Source of the DNA: Ixodes scapularis
Taxonomy: Eukaryota > Arthropoda > Arachnida > Ixodida > Ixodidae
DNA length: 64,000 nucleotides
Assembly (NCBI RefSeq): GCF_016920785.2
Contig: NW_024609837.1
Span: 54,364,671 to 54,428,670, forward strand
Direction of reading: 5' to 3'
The position numbers were made by a program, and so were the translations under genes. Of this stretch, positions 1-13,400 are shown piece after piece; position 1 is the first letter of the stretch, and each line of letters opens with the position of its first letter. Under the pieces are notes generated by a model. That model made no database searches. It was not told the origin of the DNA and was given only the letters and a program-made list of their open reading frames with translations.

Positions 1-299
1 TGGTGGTAGTGGGTGGGAGATCCGGACAGAAGTCTGGAGTCGCGTTGCTTCGGCTGATGGACGCGGGCACGGTGCTGTGAGCGTGTCAATTCGTCCTTTG
101 AGTGTATCGACCGAGTGCCAGCTTTGAGCGCTTGAAGCGCGTTTCGGTGGTCCCTCCGCCGTGTAAGCGTCCCAGTGGAGACGCCAGCTGAGCGTTCCTC
201 TAGGAGGGCATGGGCGGCGACGCTGTTGAGTGTCGGGTTCCAACTTTAAAAAGACCGAGAATTTTTTTTTTTTTTTTAGAGCACAGCTTCTAGGCTCCC
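1..299. other. Unassigned sequence at window start
   Basis: No coding exon, repeat end or RNA gene is recognisable here. If TANGO2 extends upstream, this is intron or 5' flank. I looked on the plus strand for the N-terminal NRDE motif that begins TANGO2 proteins and did not find it. Confidence 0.4.
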
Positions 300-918
300 G
301 TTTCCGGGTTTCGTGGCGCCAGCGTTGGTGTAACCGCGCTGAATTTAGGGGGAAAATTGACGTCACGTGACCTCCATACCAATTCAATTCCCCGATAAAT
401 TTAGCGGGGAATTGAATTGTTATGGGGGTCACATAACGTCAATTTCCCGATAAATCTATCGGAGAAACAGAATTTTTTCGCTAAATCGAGCGAAGAGACT
501 GGATTTGACCGGTAAATCCAGCGATGAAACTGAATTTGTCCGCTGAATCTAGCGGAGAAAATGAATTTCACCGCTAAATTTGGCGGGGAACTGAATTGGT
601 GCTGAGGTCAAGTGACGTGGATTTCCCGATAGATCGAGCGGAGTAACTGAATTTGTTCAAAGGTGACGTGACGCAAGTCATGTGACGTATTTTGTCCGCT
701 AAATTTAGCGGGAAAGTTGAATTGGTGTTGAGGTCACGTGAAGTCAATTTTTCAGCTAAATTTAGTTGGGAAACTCTGGGAGAAGGGGAGGGTATAGAGG
801 AGGAGGAGGTCAGGGTACGGAGGAGGAAGATGGGAGGGTGCGCAGGAGAAGGAGGGGAGGGTACGAAGGAGGAGGAGGGGCATACCCTCCCCTTCTCCTC
901 CTCAAGAGCTGCGCTCTA
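300..918 (-). mobile_element. TIR element, copy 1 (partial), palindrome array
   Basis: The right end is AAGAGCTGCGCTCTA at 904-918, the same terminus that bounds the elements at 32772-33595 and 52079-52434. Read on the minus strand, the order is: terminus, a polypyrimidine block of CCTCCTCC and ACCCTCCCC repeats (780-903), then a degenerate array of a short palindrome near CCGCTAAATTTAGCGG (338-780). The palindromes alternate with sequence such as AATTGACGTCACGTGAC. The 52-kb copy has the same order, so the two are one family. The other end is not recognised and may lie before the window. No protein is encoded. The open frame from 692 falls inside the repeats and I do not regard it as a gene. 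Confidence 0.6.
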
Positions 919-1829
919 GTTTCGCATTACAGAGGTTTGTAAACGTCTTTCATTTTTCTGTGCCTACATAATCCAGAAAATCAACAGCAAAGTTTGGCAC
1001 ACAAGGATGGTATGCAGTTGGTGGGAAAAGATACGGCATCGAACGGCACTTTACAGAGTGAGGCATGAAACATGATCAAATGCGACGAAAAACGCGAATA
1101 CAACGCATTCGCCAAGTCGCAGAAGGCGAGAGCGGAGCGACAAGCTGGTCATCTCATGGTGACCACGTCACGTGATATTAAGATGGCGGCGCCCATTGGA
1201 CGGAGGGTGAAAAATAGCATAAATGACATCATAGTCGAAATACTTCACTTGACCCAATTTGTTGGTACCGCTTAGGGATATACGTTTACTCAATCTGTTT
1301 CAACGGTTTAAGCCCTGTCCCGACTTTCTGCATGATATCTTTAAGAAGCAAAAATTTCAAAATCACTGCAATACGTATTTTGCACCCTCTTGTTTTTGCG
1401 TAAACGTTTCTTCATTCAACTTCTTAGAAACTTGTGCAGAGGATTTTTCGTCAACGTTCAAGGAGTCTGTTATCACATTTTAAATCAATTATCATAATTT
1501 TCTGACCTAACTGTTCAGTTCCCGCGGACAGACCTCCCGTGACCAAACCACGACTTTGATTGCGGCATTACTTCGATGATGCTCTTTTACTATATTGATA
1601 TGAACGTGCGTATATAAACGTAATAAGATCCTGGACAACTGTATTTGCAGTTCAGGGAGCAAATATAACATACCACATTCTTTGGGCAGTGGGCACCACA
1701 CCCTCTGGATGCATAATTGAAGTAACCATAAAACGGATGCGTGCCGCCTGCTATGCAGGTTAGAAACCGAACCACGGAAGCGAAAGTGCGTAAGGTTCGC
1801 TCATAAAAGCTTTGTCTCGTCCCTTCCAG
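919..1829. other. Non-coding flank or intron before first visible TANGO2 exon
   Basis: No coding exon could be supported. Sequence just before 1830 is pyrimidine-rich and ends in CAG, a normal splice acceptor, so at least its 3' part is intron. Confidence 0.5.
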
Positions 1830-1958
1830 CCATGGACTTGGAAGAAGGCAAGGCCGGAGGGACCTGGCTGGGTATGAACGTGACCGGAAAGCTGGCTTCT
1901 CTGCTCAACATCATCCAGCCACTCGACGAGATCACCGGAGACGAGAAGCTGCCCAGGG
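1830..1958 (+). CDS. TANGO2: TANGO2 coding exon a
   Basis: Acceptor CAG at 1827-1829, donor GT at 1959. Two bases complete an upstream codon, then the exon reads MDLEEGKAGGTWLGMN and onwards and ends one base into a codon. The GGTWLG core is the most conserved TANGO2 segment visible. The ATG at 1832 sits inside the conserved block and is probably internal rather than the true start. Confidence 0.9.
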
Positions 1959-4900
1959 GTACGGAACAAGTTCCACATGACGTCTTGTTTTAAGGCCTTG
2001 TCCTCTAGGTAGTATTGTATGTGCAGTCCCGGCATCATTATCTAGAGTCCCTCGATGCTTTCTTTTACAAGTGACGTAAACCATTACACATAACGAAGCA
2101 CAATTCCACAGCAACAAAATAGCGTCTTTCAGTTCATTCTGTTGCTGTGAGCCGCCATTTGCTTCCTAAATCCTGCACCATCACGCAGCCGGCGCTTCAC
2201 AGTAGGCAGGTACACCCGTGAGCGATATGAACTTGAGGGTGAACAGCCCTCTTCTTGTTTTTGACGCTCCAGCAAGTTTTGGAACAAGCTCTGTTCCAGA
2301 TAAGGGCAAGTTTAGACCCCAAGCCACGTACCATTCGAGACGTTGAGAGTTAATATAGCTTTAGGGAGCCGTAAAACAGGCCAGAAACCAGGTAAGGTGT
2401 TCACCTTCATATTGCCGGCGGGTGTACTTTTAAGAACCACAGCGTCTGTTTCACGATTACGTCAGAGCGCAGTAAAACCCCCGAATACATGCGACCGCGG
2501 ACACACAAGGTGAGAACGCAAGGTCATGTAGTGATGATAATGCAATTAATGCTAAAGTGCAATAGAGCTGGACAGAAATAATCCCTAGAGAAAGGATTAT
2601 TATTTTTATTTGGAGATTTGTGTTTGTCCTTTGGACCTCCCACTCACGATTCCTCGTAGCATAGATGGAAGTACAGCACACGTCAGTTGCTCGTCTGGGC
2701 TACCGGGGAGCAGGACCGCTGGTGCTAAGATGCGCTTCGATAGAAATATCGAAACCTAAAAACGTGTCCAAATTAAATTTCTTTTTTTTTTTTTTTTTTG
2801 TTTTAGACGTTGTAATACGTTGCCCCTGCTTTGTATATTTCTAAATGGAGTTGATTTAGTGGTTTTTCAGGATGCATACCAAGTTTCTCATTGGAACCAT
2901 ATGTTTATTTCTAGTAACTATAAACTTAATTAGTAATTGATTTTAAAGATTTAGCTAGTTACTCGTATGTCTTTTGGATCGTGCGCGTTTCACTTTTTTC
3001 TTCTTTCATAAAACATGTTCAATCAATCAATCAACTAATAAAAAGACAATCGTAATATTTTAGTTAACTAGACGACTTATCGTGCCGATTAGGCCCTGCT
3101 ATTATGGGCTCCTGATCGTGCAACTCACGTGCAGAAACTGCATTAATGTACCTTTTACGGTTTTTTTTTTGTTTTGTTTTTTTTAAACACATGTGGAAAG
3201 TTTAAAAAATACCAGGTGTTTCAGCAAGAATCCTTTCAAGAATCCTTAACAATGAGGTGATTGAGAAGAAAAAGGGACACTTCCCGAGAACGAATTGCCA
3301 GCCCCGGCAAGCATTATTCTCTCTAATCAACTATCTGTTGATATTGGAGAGAGAAGGGGGGGGGGGGGGGGGAATGGGTTGTGTGCAGTGGCGTAGCCAA
3401 AAAATATTATCGGGGAGGGGGGGGGGGCGGGGAGGGGGGGGGAGGGGGGGGGGCTGTTTCAAGGTGCTGATGCAGTTACACACACAATAAAAAAAAAGAT
3501 GTGTATATATAATAAAGTAAAATTTTGGGGAGTGTTCTGACACCTCAACACCACCCCTGGCTACGCGCCTGGGTTGTGGATACCGAGGGGGGTACCAGAA
3601 ATGTCTGTAATCAGATGGAGTCCTGGTATGAACAATATAAACATATAGTTCAAATCAGAAACTTCCTGAGCGTCATTGAAATCCACTAAATCAGTCAATT
3701 TTAGAGCGAATTGAAGCACGTGTGAAGCACGCTGGAGCGCTAAAGTTACCACTCGTAAAGCAGAAGCAAGGCTACCCGTGAGATAAGGTGCCCGGGCGGT
3801 TTTTCCGCCTCTTACCAACCGCGTTTTCTCTCCACCAATTTCATGCCTTTTACAGGAGTGGTAACTTTAACGCACTGCTGCACTTCCCACGAGTCTTTCT
3901 AAAAATTACTGAGTTGGTGACTTTCAATGGCGCTCAGTGAGTTTCCAGTTGGAATCATCTGTTTATTTTCACAAATTAAAAAACGAATTAACAAATTTCA
4001 AATCGTTATTAGACATACCGTGACGATTGGCCCCTCATTTTATGTCCCCCTGGCCGCATAACTCACCTGCACAATCGGCATGTGTGTAGTTTTTACGGTG
4101 TTTTAAAGACAAATCTGTAAAGACTAAAGAACACCCTGTGTATGAAAAAGTTTGCGAGTGCCACGGTTCGCCCGAGACGGATCGCAAGCTGAATGAAGAG
4201 AAGGCCAGGCGGCGGAGAAATTGCTACTACATTCTATTTACAAAGTACAAATACGAACAAATGGCAAGTCAAGAGGCAAATTACAACAAATATATTTACA
4301 AAAATACGTTTACTATGCAGTTTAATGACAGGCAAAGAGGCGTACCCCAGTCCCTCACATCAAATGCCCCTGAGAGCTTGTTGCGTGGACGAACGTCGAA
4401 GAGCTGCAGCACCGTAGTCACTTCGAATCCTGGACTTCTGAAGTAAAAAGGGTTGCTGTTGCAGCTTGGACGTGGGAAGAGCTCGGCAAGTCCCGGGCCA
4501 TAGCCATAGACCTTCTTGCGGAGCTCCTCCTACGACCAAACCTCAGGATTCGCTGGCCATCCTGTCTCCTTTTCCTTCTACCTTCGAGCTCTGTATTTTG
4601 CAGTCCACTTCTTTCTTCTCGCAGAACCGTGACCAGCAAGCAAATTTCAAAATTCACTTCAAAAGAATTCAAGCGTCTCCTTCTCAACGTTTTTAAAGTA
4701 GCGTAATCGTAAAATATATCAAAGTTTTGCATTCCCAGAATTATATACACATATTTTAATTCTTGTTATGAATGACGACATATAATGATTACGAAAATAA
4801 ATAGTAAAGGCGCTGCTCCTACTTAGTCGAGCAGGTATATCGATTTTCCCCGTACACAAAAGTTCGGAGTCTATACACGAGCTCATCTCTGTTACGTCAC

Positions 4901-7900
4901 GCGCGGTGGTGGCGCGTCGGGCGCACTTCCGGTCTGGGGCTTTAGCCAGTGCGGTACAACCGCTAATCGGGGGTCTTCAACGTGCACCACGCAGTAGTGA
5001 TACACGACCGCACGCCGGTACGATGATCATCCAGATCAAAACGGGCAGGGTCCCTGGGTTCTGCAGCGCGAGCTCTCGCTCCACGTGCTCCGAGCTGGTG
5101 TACGTTAGCCCACTCGGCCACCGGTCCCCCCAATCTATCTATCCTGTCTCTTGTATTCTTCCACAGTTTTCTCACGCTGCTCGCTGACTTTGGCCATGTA
5201 TGACAATCATCTTTTTGTCCGTGTGTATGTGTTTCTGTGCGCTTTAGCCTACGACTGCGGTTTGACTTTTGATTAAACCGAGCGTAGAGGTACCGACTAC
5301 TGTCTTTCGACAATCAGGACGGCAGCGACTACGAGAAAAAAAAAATAAAAAAGTGTACGCCTGAGAGCAAATGAGATGTCGTTACCTTTCTTATTCGCGG
5401 GGCCCTTAGCTAAACCTACTACTTGCGTGAGCGGGTCCCTCCGCCCACGCTGCGGCCACGGGGGCGAAATTAGGTCATGTTCACCCGAACCACGCATCGT
5501 TCGCAGGTCACCTTGTTGTCAAATACCTGGAGGGTCAGCACGACGGCGCATCCTACCTCAGGGACTTGAGCAGAAGGGCAGAGGACTTCGACCGCTTCCT
5601 CCTCGTCACGCTGGACATCAGGTCAGAATCGCACTCGATTGTTTCAGAAACTTGAGAATCTTACCGACGGACAGGCCGTGCCTTGGCAAAATCATCACTT
5701 TTCGAACGTAACCAATCGGCAGCCTTTTCAACTCGAGTCGAGTTGAGAAGGTTGGTCAGCTGTCCTTTCTAATCTGGACATCAGGTCAGAATCGCACTTG
5801 TTTCAGAAACATGAGAAACCAGAGATGACAGAGAACATGCAGGCGAGATGGTGAACTTTCGACATCTTCAACACCCGACACTAAGGAACAAGAACTCTAT
5901 TCCCAAGTCTCGCGTGTTCAAGATGATGAGAACCCGTTTTTTCCTAACCCGAGCGACGCGCTGATGCGGCGAGAAGAAGTGTGTGTGCCGTTCTATGAGT
6001 CTTTTGAGATCTGAATTTTGTTGTTTAAGCACAAACGCCTAAAATGCTTTTCTTTGATAAGTATAATATACAATACATCGCATATTATTTACTAGTAGCA
6101 AGCTTCATTAAAAAAAAAAGACAAGCGGAGAACTTTGAACATTGATGGGTCTCAAGGTCTCACTAATAAATGTGAGCAAACAAAATGTCAACCCGAAGAA
6201 AAACATAATCATCACATTTCTAGCGTTTAGTTGGTTAAGCCCAGATAATAACATTTTGTTTCAGTGTGGGTTTCCTTAACAGGTCAGAGATAATCGCATT
6301 TTCTTGTAGGACATTATGTTATAAGTCATGTGCAGGAAATTAACCCTTTGCCTATCGAAAAAAATTAAAAAAAAACGATATGAAAATACCAATTTTTTAT
6401 GTGCCCTATAAATTTAATATGCAATACAAAGGTCAAAAACAAATGCCGAAATATTTATTATATGAGAAATCTTTAAACACACTGCAAAAGAAAAAGGGAC
6501 TAAAGTTCCGCTTCACTGCATTACCGCGAACAGTTCACATCACCTTGCACATGAACGTTCGGGCCGGGCGTACCAGTACTGCAGACAGTTCACAGCACAT
6601 TGCACGCAAAGTGAACGCAAAACGTGGAGGGGCTGAATAGGGATTTTCTAGATTGATTCTAGTCCATGCCGACACGCCGACACGATGTCCTCCTTAAAAT
6701 CGGAGTCGTCTCAGCTCAAATCCAATAACTCACTTGCATTTCTATCGCTGTTCGATGAAAGATTCATTTCCTCGACTTCCGAATCTAAAGAGACGTCACA
6801 ATATCTTCGTTTTTGCCTCAATTTTGAGGCAAGATCATCGCTACGAACGCAGCGACCAGAAGTTGATGTCGCCATTTTTAAATCCCCTGTTGCCTGCGTT
6901 GGAACAATTTTCTGCATAATTCAAAAATTTACCAGGTTTTTATTTTCCGTGCAGCGCCATCTATCCACGGCAAAGCTCACTAGAAACACGTGGACTAGCC
7001 CAGTTCGTCTATGGTAGCGTATTGGAGCCCGAATCAACGTGGACGAGCCCAGCTCGTCTTCGGGGCGAGCGGTACAAACAGTGTGGACCAACTCATGTCG
7101 TCCATGGTAGGGAAAGGGCTTTAAGGAATGCAGAAGCGCATCCCAAAACGACCCCTCCCCGCTTCCAGTTCCTCTGGCCGAGCACTAAGGGTGGAAGTCA
7201 TCTTTTGCAAATTTTAACGTGAAAGTTTATCCCAGTGAGTACAAAAACGTATTTTGTGGGACTTTTAAAACTCGCTTTAATTCGGATTGTGAATTACCTT
7301 TGACGCCGAAGTTCGTAAAGAAAACTGAAAGTGGTGAAAAAGATGAGTGAAAGGAGCCGCTCCTGGGCATGGTGTTTCGGGTTATAAATGTGATAGCCTT
7401 TCTTGTTTTCTCGCTGCGTCATATTTGTTTACATGTTTTTTGTTTTGTTTTTCCGCACAAGCCACGTCTAACTGCGAACTCGGAAGTGAAATCGCACCAT
7501 GTGAACCAGGCATAACGCGACTGGAAAGTGATTGCATCATAACATCTGCTCATTGAATCCTCCTCTCACAGACCGTCCAGGCAAGACATTGAAGCGACTT
7601 GCTACACCAACGCCCTAGACGCGCCACCCGTGCCCTTACAACCCGGTAAGGCTTCCTGTAGTTTTATTTGTTTCTGCAGACGCTGTCTGAATGTGTGTTT
7701 CTTCGTTTAAAGTTGATGGCCTAGTTCACGGGTCGGCAACCTTTTCGCTGCAGCGCCAAATCGCCGCGAAACAGAGACGAAGCGGGCTGGATGAAAAACC
7801 GAAGAGGTGATCAGCTTCTGAACATAAACGATATGACTCACAGTGAGCTGCTGCGAACCCCGAGAGATTGTGTGTGTATGCGTGCCAGGGGCCCGTATCA

Positions 7901-10441
7901 TATGGCCTCGCCGGCAGCCGGATACCGACAACTGGCTTAGCTGGTTAGACATCACAAAAGCAGTTATTGTGAAACAAGTAGAAGACTGTGTTCTAGCTGT
8001 CCTTTGCTTTCCTTCTTTTTTATTCTATGTCAAATTAGTCATACAGTAACTCTCTGCGGATGTGTTCGAAGATGCCTTAGAGCAAAGACGCTTTGAACTT
8101 GCCTCAGGTATGTATTTGTTGATGTACGAGCAGAGCAACTGCAACATACAAGGCACGAATGTACCAGACTCACCAAATATCACTGCCGCCATCATGGTTT
8201 ATCGTTGCAGGCTTGAAAAGCTGTGCCAAGTATGCGTAGGCGAAATCAATAGATAAAATTGACAGCAATCTCCAATGTCCTGTAATGCGTGGACCGCAGT
8301 GTATACGATAGTTTACCCAAGCGGCAAACTTAATGTGATATGTCCAGCGAATGTCGTTCCGCTTACGAATGACAAGAATCCTAATCCCTGCCACGCGCAT
8401 TTGTTTTAATGCAACTTAACTCCACAAGTGTGATTAGAATATTTAATATAGTAAACTGTTTGGGTACCGTGCTCAATAAAAAAAAAAACATAGCTTAGTA
8501 GCTGACAATCTCTTCAAGAATATTTAAATGTATACTCCGTTCACCCTTAAAAAGATGCTGAATTAAACATGTTAGTGTCTATAATATGTGGCGCACGATC
8601 TTTCCACGAGCCAGCAGCCGCCGGTATGCGCCAGCACACGCAACGAAATCAACGTCACGGTCCCCCATTCACGCTAAATTAAGCAGAAAACAAATTGGGT
8701 TGTGTGTATGTTTATACAGCCTAGAACTTGGTCTGCCTTCAACGGGCGACGAGTCTCCCAGCTATAGATGAGAAATTTAGCCAGTGCAATACAACCGCTA
8801 GCCTGGGGTGTTTAACGTGCACCACGCAGTAGCGATACACGACCGCACGCCGATACGATGCTCATCCAGATCGAAACGGCAGAGGGGCGGGAATTGAACC
8901 CAGGATCCTGGGTTCTGCAGCGCGAGCTTTCGTTTAACGTGCTCCGAGCTGGTGTGTGCTAACCTAGTGCCACTAAATAAGGATTTAGTGGCTCTACGCT
9001 AGCCCACTCTTCCACCGATCCCCCCGTTCACGCTTAATATGTCAGTGAAATGTGTGGGCTCCAGCGAAAAGGAGGACAAGCTTTTCATCTCCACAGTGGG
9101 GTCTGGTGTAAAAGGTAAGCAATTAATTGGTATAACAAGCACAAAGCTTTCACTTGTGGTGATGAAAAGCATATCTTTGTCCTCCATTTCATCTTAAGCG
9201 CGAATGGGGGATTATGACGTCAATGATGTACTTCTTATAGTCCTGCCGGACATTGTGTTTAAATAAATTTGAAATAATTTTATTGTGTGGTATATCTATT
9301 CTTGTTAAAAAGGTTTTTTTTCTGTGTGATGTGAAAAATGGCTGCGTACGCTTTTTTTTGTTGTTGATATGTTGCTTCTAGCTAACCGTATTTCTTTTTT
9401 AGAAAGTGCTATATTTTGTAGATATTATGAACAGAAGCTGTGCGTATATTTTTCTGGTTTGTGCGCGACCTTAGTATTTTTGATAAATATTGGTATTTTG
9501 ATTTTGGTATTTTGTATAAAAATATTTTAGCGTGTTTTATTTTTTTTTTTTTTTTTTGGAAAGTTAGTCCTGCTGCCAATCTCCAAACGGGCCCCAGACC
9601 CCGTCAAACTGCCTTTGGCAGCTTTTTGTATGGGGCACCGTTGGCTAAAAGGCCAAATAAAGATTGATTGAATTTCGTTGCGTGTGCTCGCGCACACCGG
9701 CGGCTGCTGGCTCGTGGAAAGAACTTGCGCCACTTATTATAGACACTAAATTGTTTGCTTCAGTATTGTCTTCCTCTTAGAATAGAAGCTCAGCCTTCAG
9801 GGCGAGCTTTCTTCCCTTGCGAACACAAGTGTGAACGTGTAGACACGCGCAACCAAAGCAGTGCGGAAGCCAGAGATCTCGCGCTGAAGGCGGAGCTTCT
9901 AGTCTCAGCTTAAGGGTCATATAAGACGCTTTGCAGCAGCTGTGCATGGGTGCCGCCATAAGCGACCTTCAGTTTTTGTTACCTTTTATTACAATTACTT
10001 CACTTGGTCATTACCACAGCTGGGCAGGTTATTGCCCTTATAGGTCCTGCTGTGTCTTTCTCCACAGCACTGACCTTTGTGCAGGCTCGTCAACGCCCGC
10101 TTTAGTTGCTTGGCATCTGGGAAAGACAACTGAAGGTCATCAATGGCTGCTGTAATTTGGCGCGTGTGTAAAGCGCCTATATTTATGTGTTTCTTTTTTT
10201 TCTGTTTTTTTTTTTGTTTTTTGTCTTTTTATTGTGGATGATATCCGTTGCTTTTATTAGTGCTGACTCCGAATCTAATACCATTTGGCCTCGAATCTGA
10301 AATCAACTGGTGACTGTGGCATCGAGAATTGTCAGAACGACGAATAAGAACCCGATAAGTGAAGAATGACTTCTTTTACACTTTTCATTCTGAAGCACAA
10401 AATTCGTTTATAAAATTCTGCGATGTAGTACCTTTAAATAC

Positions 10442-10483
<42 letters not shown>

Positions 10484-13400
10484 GATTGCGTATTACTAAA
10501 AATGTATGTGCCCCTTTGTGTCGATACAATTTCAAGCGCTGTTCTTCACTGCGCCCCTGCCGTCGATATTTGCAGTGACATTTGACACAGTTAGCGTCAA
10601 ATGTCACTTGTAGCCGCCATTGAATGTCCCTGTGTGGCAGCAGACAACTGAGATCAAGGCGGATCTTAATCGATAGAAATTACATCAATTTCGCCGCTAG
10701 GCAGGGGTGAGAATTTCTTTAGAAGTCATGTCACAGTCGCTTCGGAAAGCGAAAAGTTGCACATACATGGGCGTTACGTGAAGTGACCCCACGCGGCGTC
10801 AGCTTACGTGACCTCACGTGAGCACGTCTCGTGACGTCCGGTCACATGCCAAGTCCTGAATTGGAACGAAATTATACACCAATTAAATTTACCTTATAAA
10901 TTTAGTGGGTTTAATTTATGCCAAGACACACGGCCGCACAGACGTGCAAATGTCTTGAAGTAGGGGCTTCGGTCTAAAAGCCTTCCACGCTCTCAAAGTT
11001 TTGATATGCGACAAGGTTCTTCCGTACGAGACGTCGTCGTGGCCTAGCTCCCGTAGGTCAGCATGATGATCGGAGACTCCGCGGAAGTTGATGTTGGTAC
11101 TGAAGCCAAACCACAATATTTTAATGCGAAAGCAGTAACTGTCCCATGGAGAGAGCCGACGTCATCAGCTTTGAAGCCGCGCCAAGCGGAATCTTAAATC
11201 CTTTCTCCACGTGAAGCCAGCTCCCAGCTATGAAACCACGCGAAAAGCCTAGTCAAACGACACCTAGTTTCTCCGATCCCAAAGGAGTGGAGTAAAGCTG
11301 ATGGATTTCGGCTTCGGACCTATTTGCTAGCGCGCGTCGACGAGGCTCCCATTGGCCGCTGCGGGTTAGATTCAACGGCCGCCACCCCATGGCGCTGCGT
11401 GTCCATCAGCGCGAGGGTAACACGAAACGTCCAAGGTCAGAGCGGCAAGGAGAGGGCGCTGCAGACGAAATAAGGGAGCGAAAGAATGACGTGCATGCTT
11501 TCGCATTCACAACTCATAAGAAGTGCTTTGGTGTACATCGAGCCTTCTTGTTTAGAAACACACGAACTGTGCTTTTTATGCTGATCCAACTAGCCCACTT
11601 TAATAATTTACTACAATAACTGGAGCCGATTGCTCTTATTTTATTACAATTTTACAAAATATTTTCTCTTGGCGCATTTTATTCACCCGAAGCTGTCATT
11701 TAGCAAGCACGGCCATATTTTTCCTGCTTGATAAGCAAAGGTGTCGCGGCAATATCTGGCAATATCAAAAGTCGTACAATGAAAACAATCAGCATTGTAA
11801 ACTTAGTTGAATGAGTGAATAAACTTCATTGCAGTAATCGGTTATAGTACCCTCAATTGGAGCCCCTATAGTCTGGAGCCCCATACGTTACGGTCACCGG
11901 CACGGCATGGTGCACCAGCCATTGCTGGCCGGTGACCGTGTCATCGGTCAGCCGCTCCTCCCAGAAGGTGGGGGAGGGGTTGGGAAGAGGCGAGACAGAG
12001 GAAATGGCATTGCCAGACTATGTGGAGAAGGGTGGGACAATCGCCGCAGTGCGGGTACTGAGGCGGACCGCGGGAGTAGTAGAGGGGCGTCGGGAAAGTG
12101 TTGGTTTGGATTTGACGCCTACTGTGGGATCTGCGAGTAAGGGAAGAGTGAGGAAAAGGATAATGTCGTCCAGCGAGGCTAAGCTCAGTTTCCAGAAAAT
12201 CACGTTTGATCATTTTACATATTCGCTGGGGAAAATTAGCAAGTACGCAAAGATAATTATATAGTTCAAACGACACGATGCACTATACAGAGACAATTTT
12301 ATCTAAAACTCATTTAAAATATATACACAAAAGAACTTGATGGAAGAAACAAAAATCTTGCGAGCGAGTTGATGTATACCCACAGACCCCGATGCTTCGT
12401 GTATTTTTTTTTTAATGCGCGAAATAAGAAGGAAATTTGTTCGCCTCCCCTGACTCGTGCGGTTGCAGAAGTTTATTTTTATTTTGTATAATGCTAGAGT
12501 TCCTGTATAGGCTCTCTACAGGAATCAGAGTTGCGCGTTTGATTCTACGTGCCGCGTGCCGCCCTCGCCGCTATTCGCCGAGGTCCGATCACGTGAGGAG
12601 CCGTATCAAGTGTCGTGCAGCAAAGTAGACGTTGCACGCGCCCCGGCGTACGTTCCCCGGCTTTTGAGCGCGCCGCGCGCCTCGAACGCGCGGCGCTGCT
12701 ATTCGCCGAATTCAGTCACGTGAGGAGCTGTATCTACATGCCATGCATGAACGCGCAACTCTGGCTCCCGTAGGGAGCCTATACATGAACTCTATCTAAT
12801 GCTAAGCGAGCGCTCCCCCAAGCGACAGCCTCAGAAACTGTAAGGGGTCGGTAAATTTAACTACTTGGTCAAGGAGGTTATGCTCTTGTTTTTGATTGCG
12901 CCTGTAGCTGCATAGAAAAAGCTGGAAAAGGTAAAAGCCGCGCCGAGCTTCGGCACAGAAAAAGTCACCCGCACGCACAATTAGGGTCTTTTTTAGGTCA
13001 TCTGTTGCGAACTATCTCAACCCTGCGGTGCTAGTCGAGGTGCCCTTTCCAGTTTTATAATCTGCGAATTGCCGGACTGTTCATTCGCAACTTTCAGCGA
13101 TAGTGGTACCGCGGTGTGAGAATCGCGCTCTCTAGCTCGTGGATGATTGGCCTCTTAATAAGCGGGCTTGCCTACACCTTCCTGGCGTGAAAAAATAACG
13201 TAAGGCTCTGATACTGCTCGTATATAGCAAAACTAAAATTACTCACACGTCGCAGACCCAACCTCGTACCGCTGTTCTACCACGATCATCCAGATGACAG
13301 CCTTTTTGATAGGCACCAGTGCGCCCCCTATAGGTTGTGAAAGTTGCGAATGCCGCCGTAGCATTTCACTCATGATAGGGTCGACAGTCGCAAAATATTC

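Larger units (their letters stand above)
1959..5506 (+). other. TANGO2 intron a-b
   Basis: Intron containing T-rich runs (2782-2800, 3170-3184), a 20-base G run near 3356-3372, a hAT-type MITE (3385-3571) and a tRNA-SINE-derived segment (4941-5131). Open frames here contain repeats or lack any recognisable domain. Confidence 0.6.

Noticed and set aside
10446..10480. TA repeat as an origin or regulatory hotspot
   Set aside because: It is an ordinary microsatellite in a large intron.
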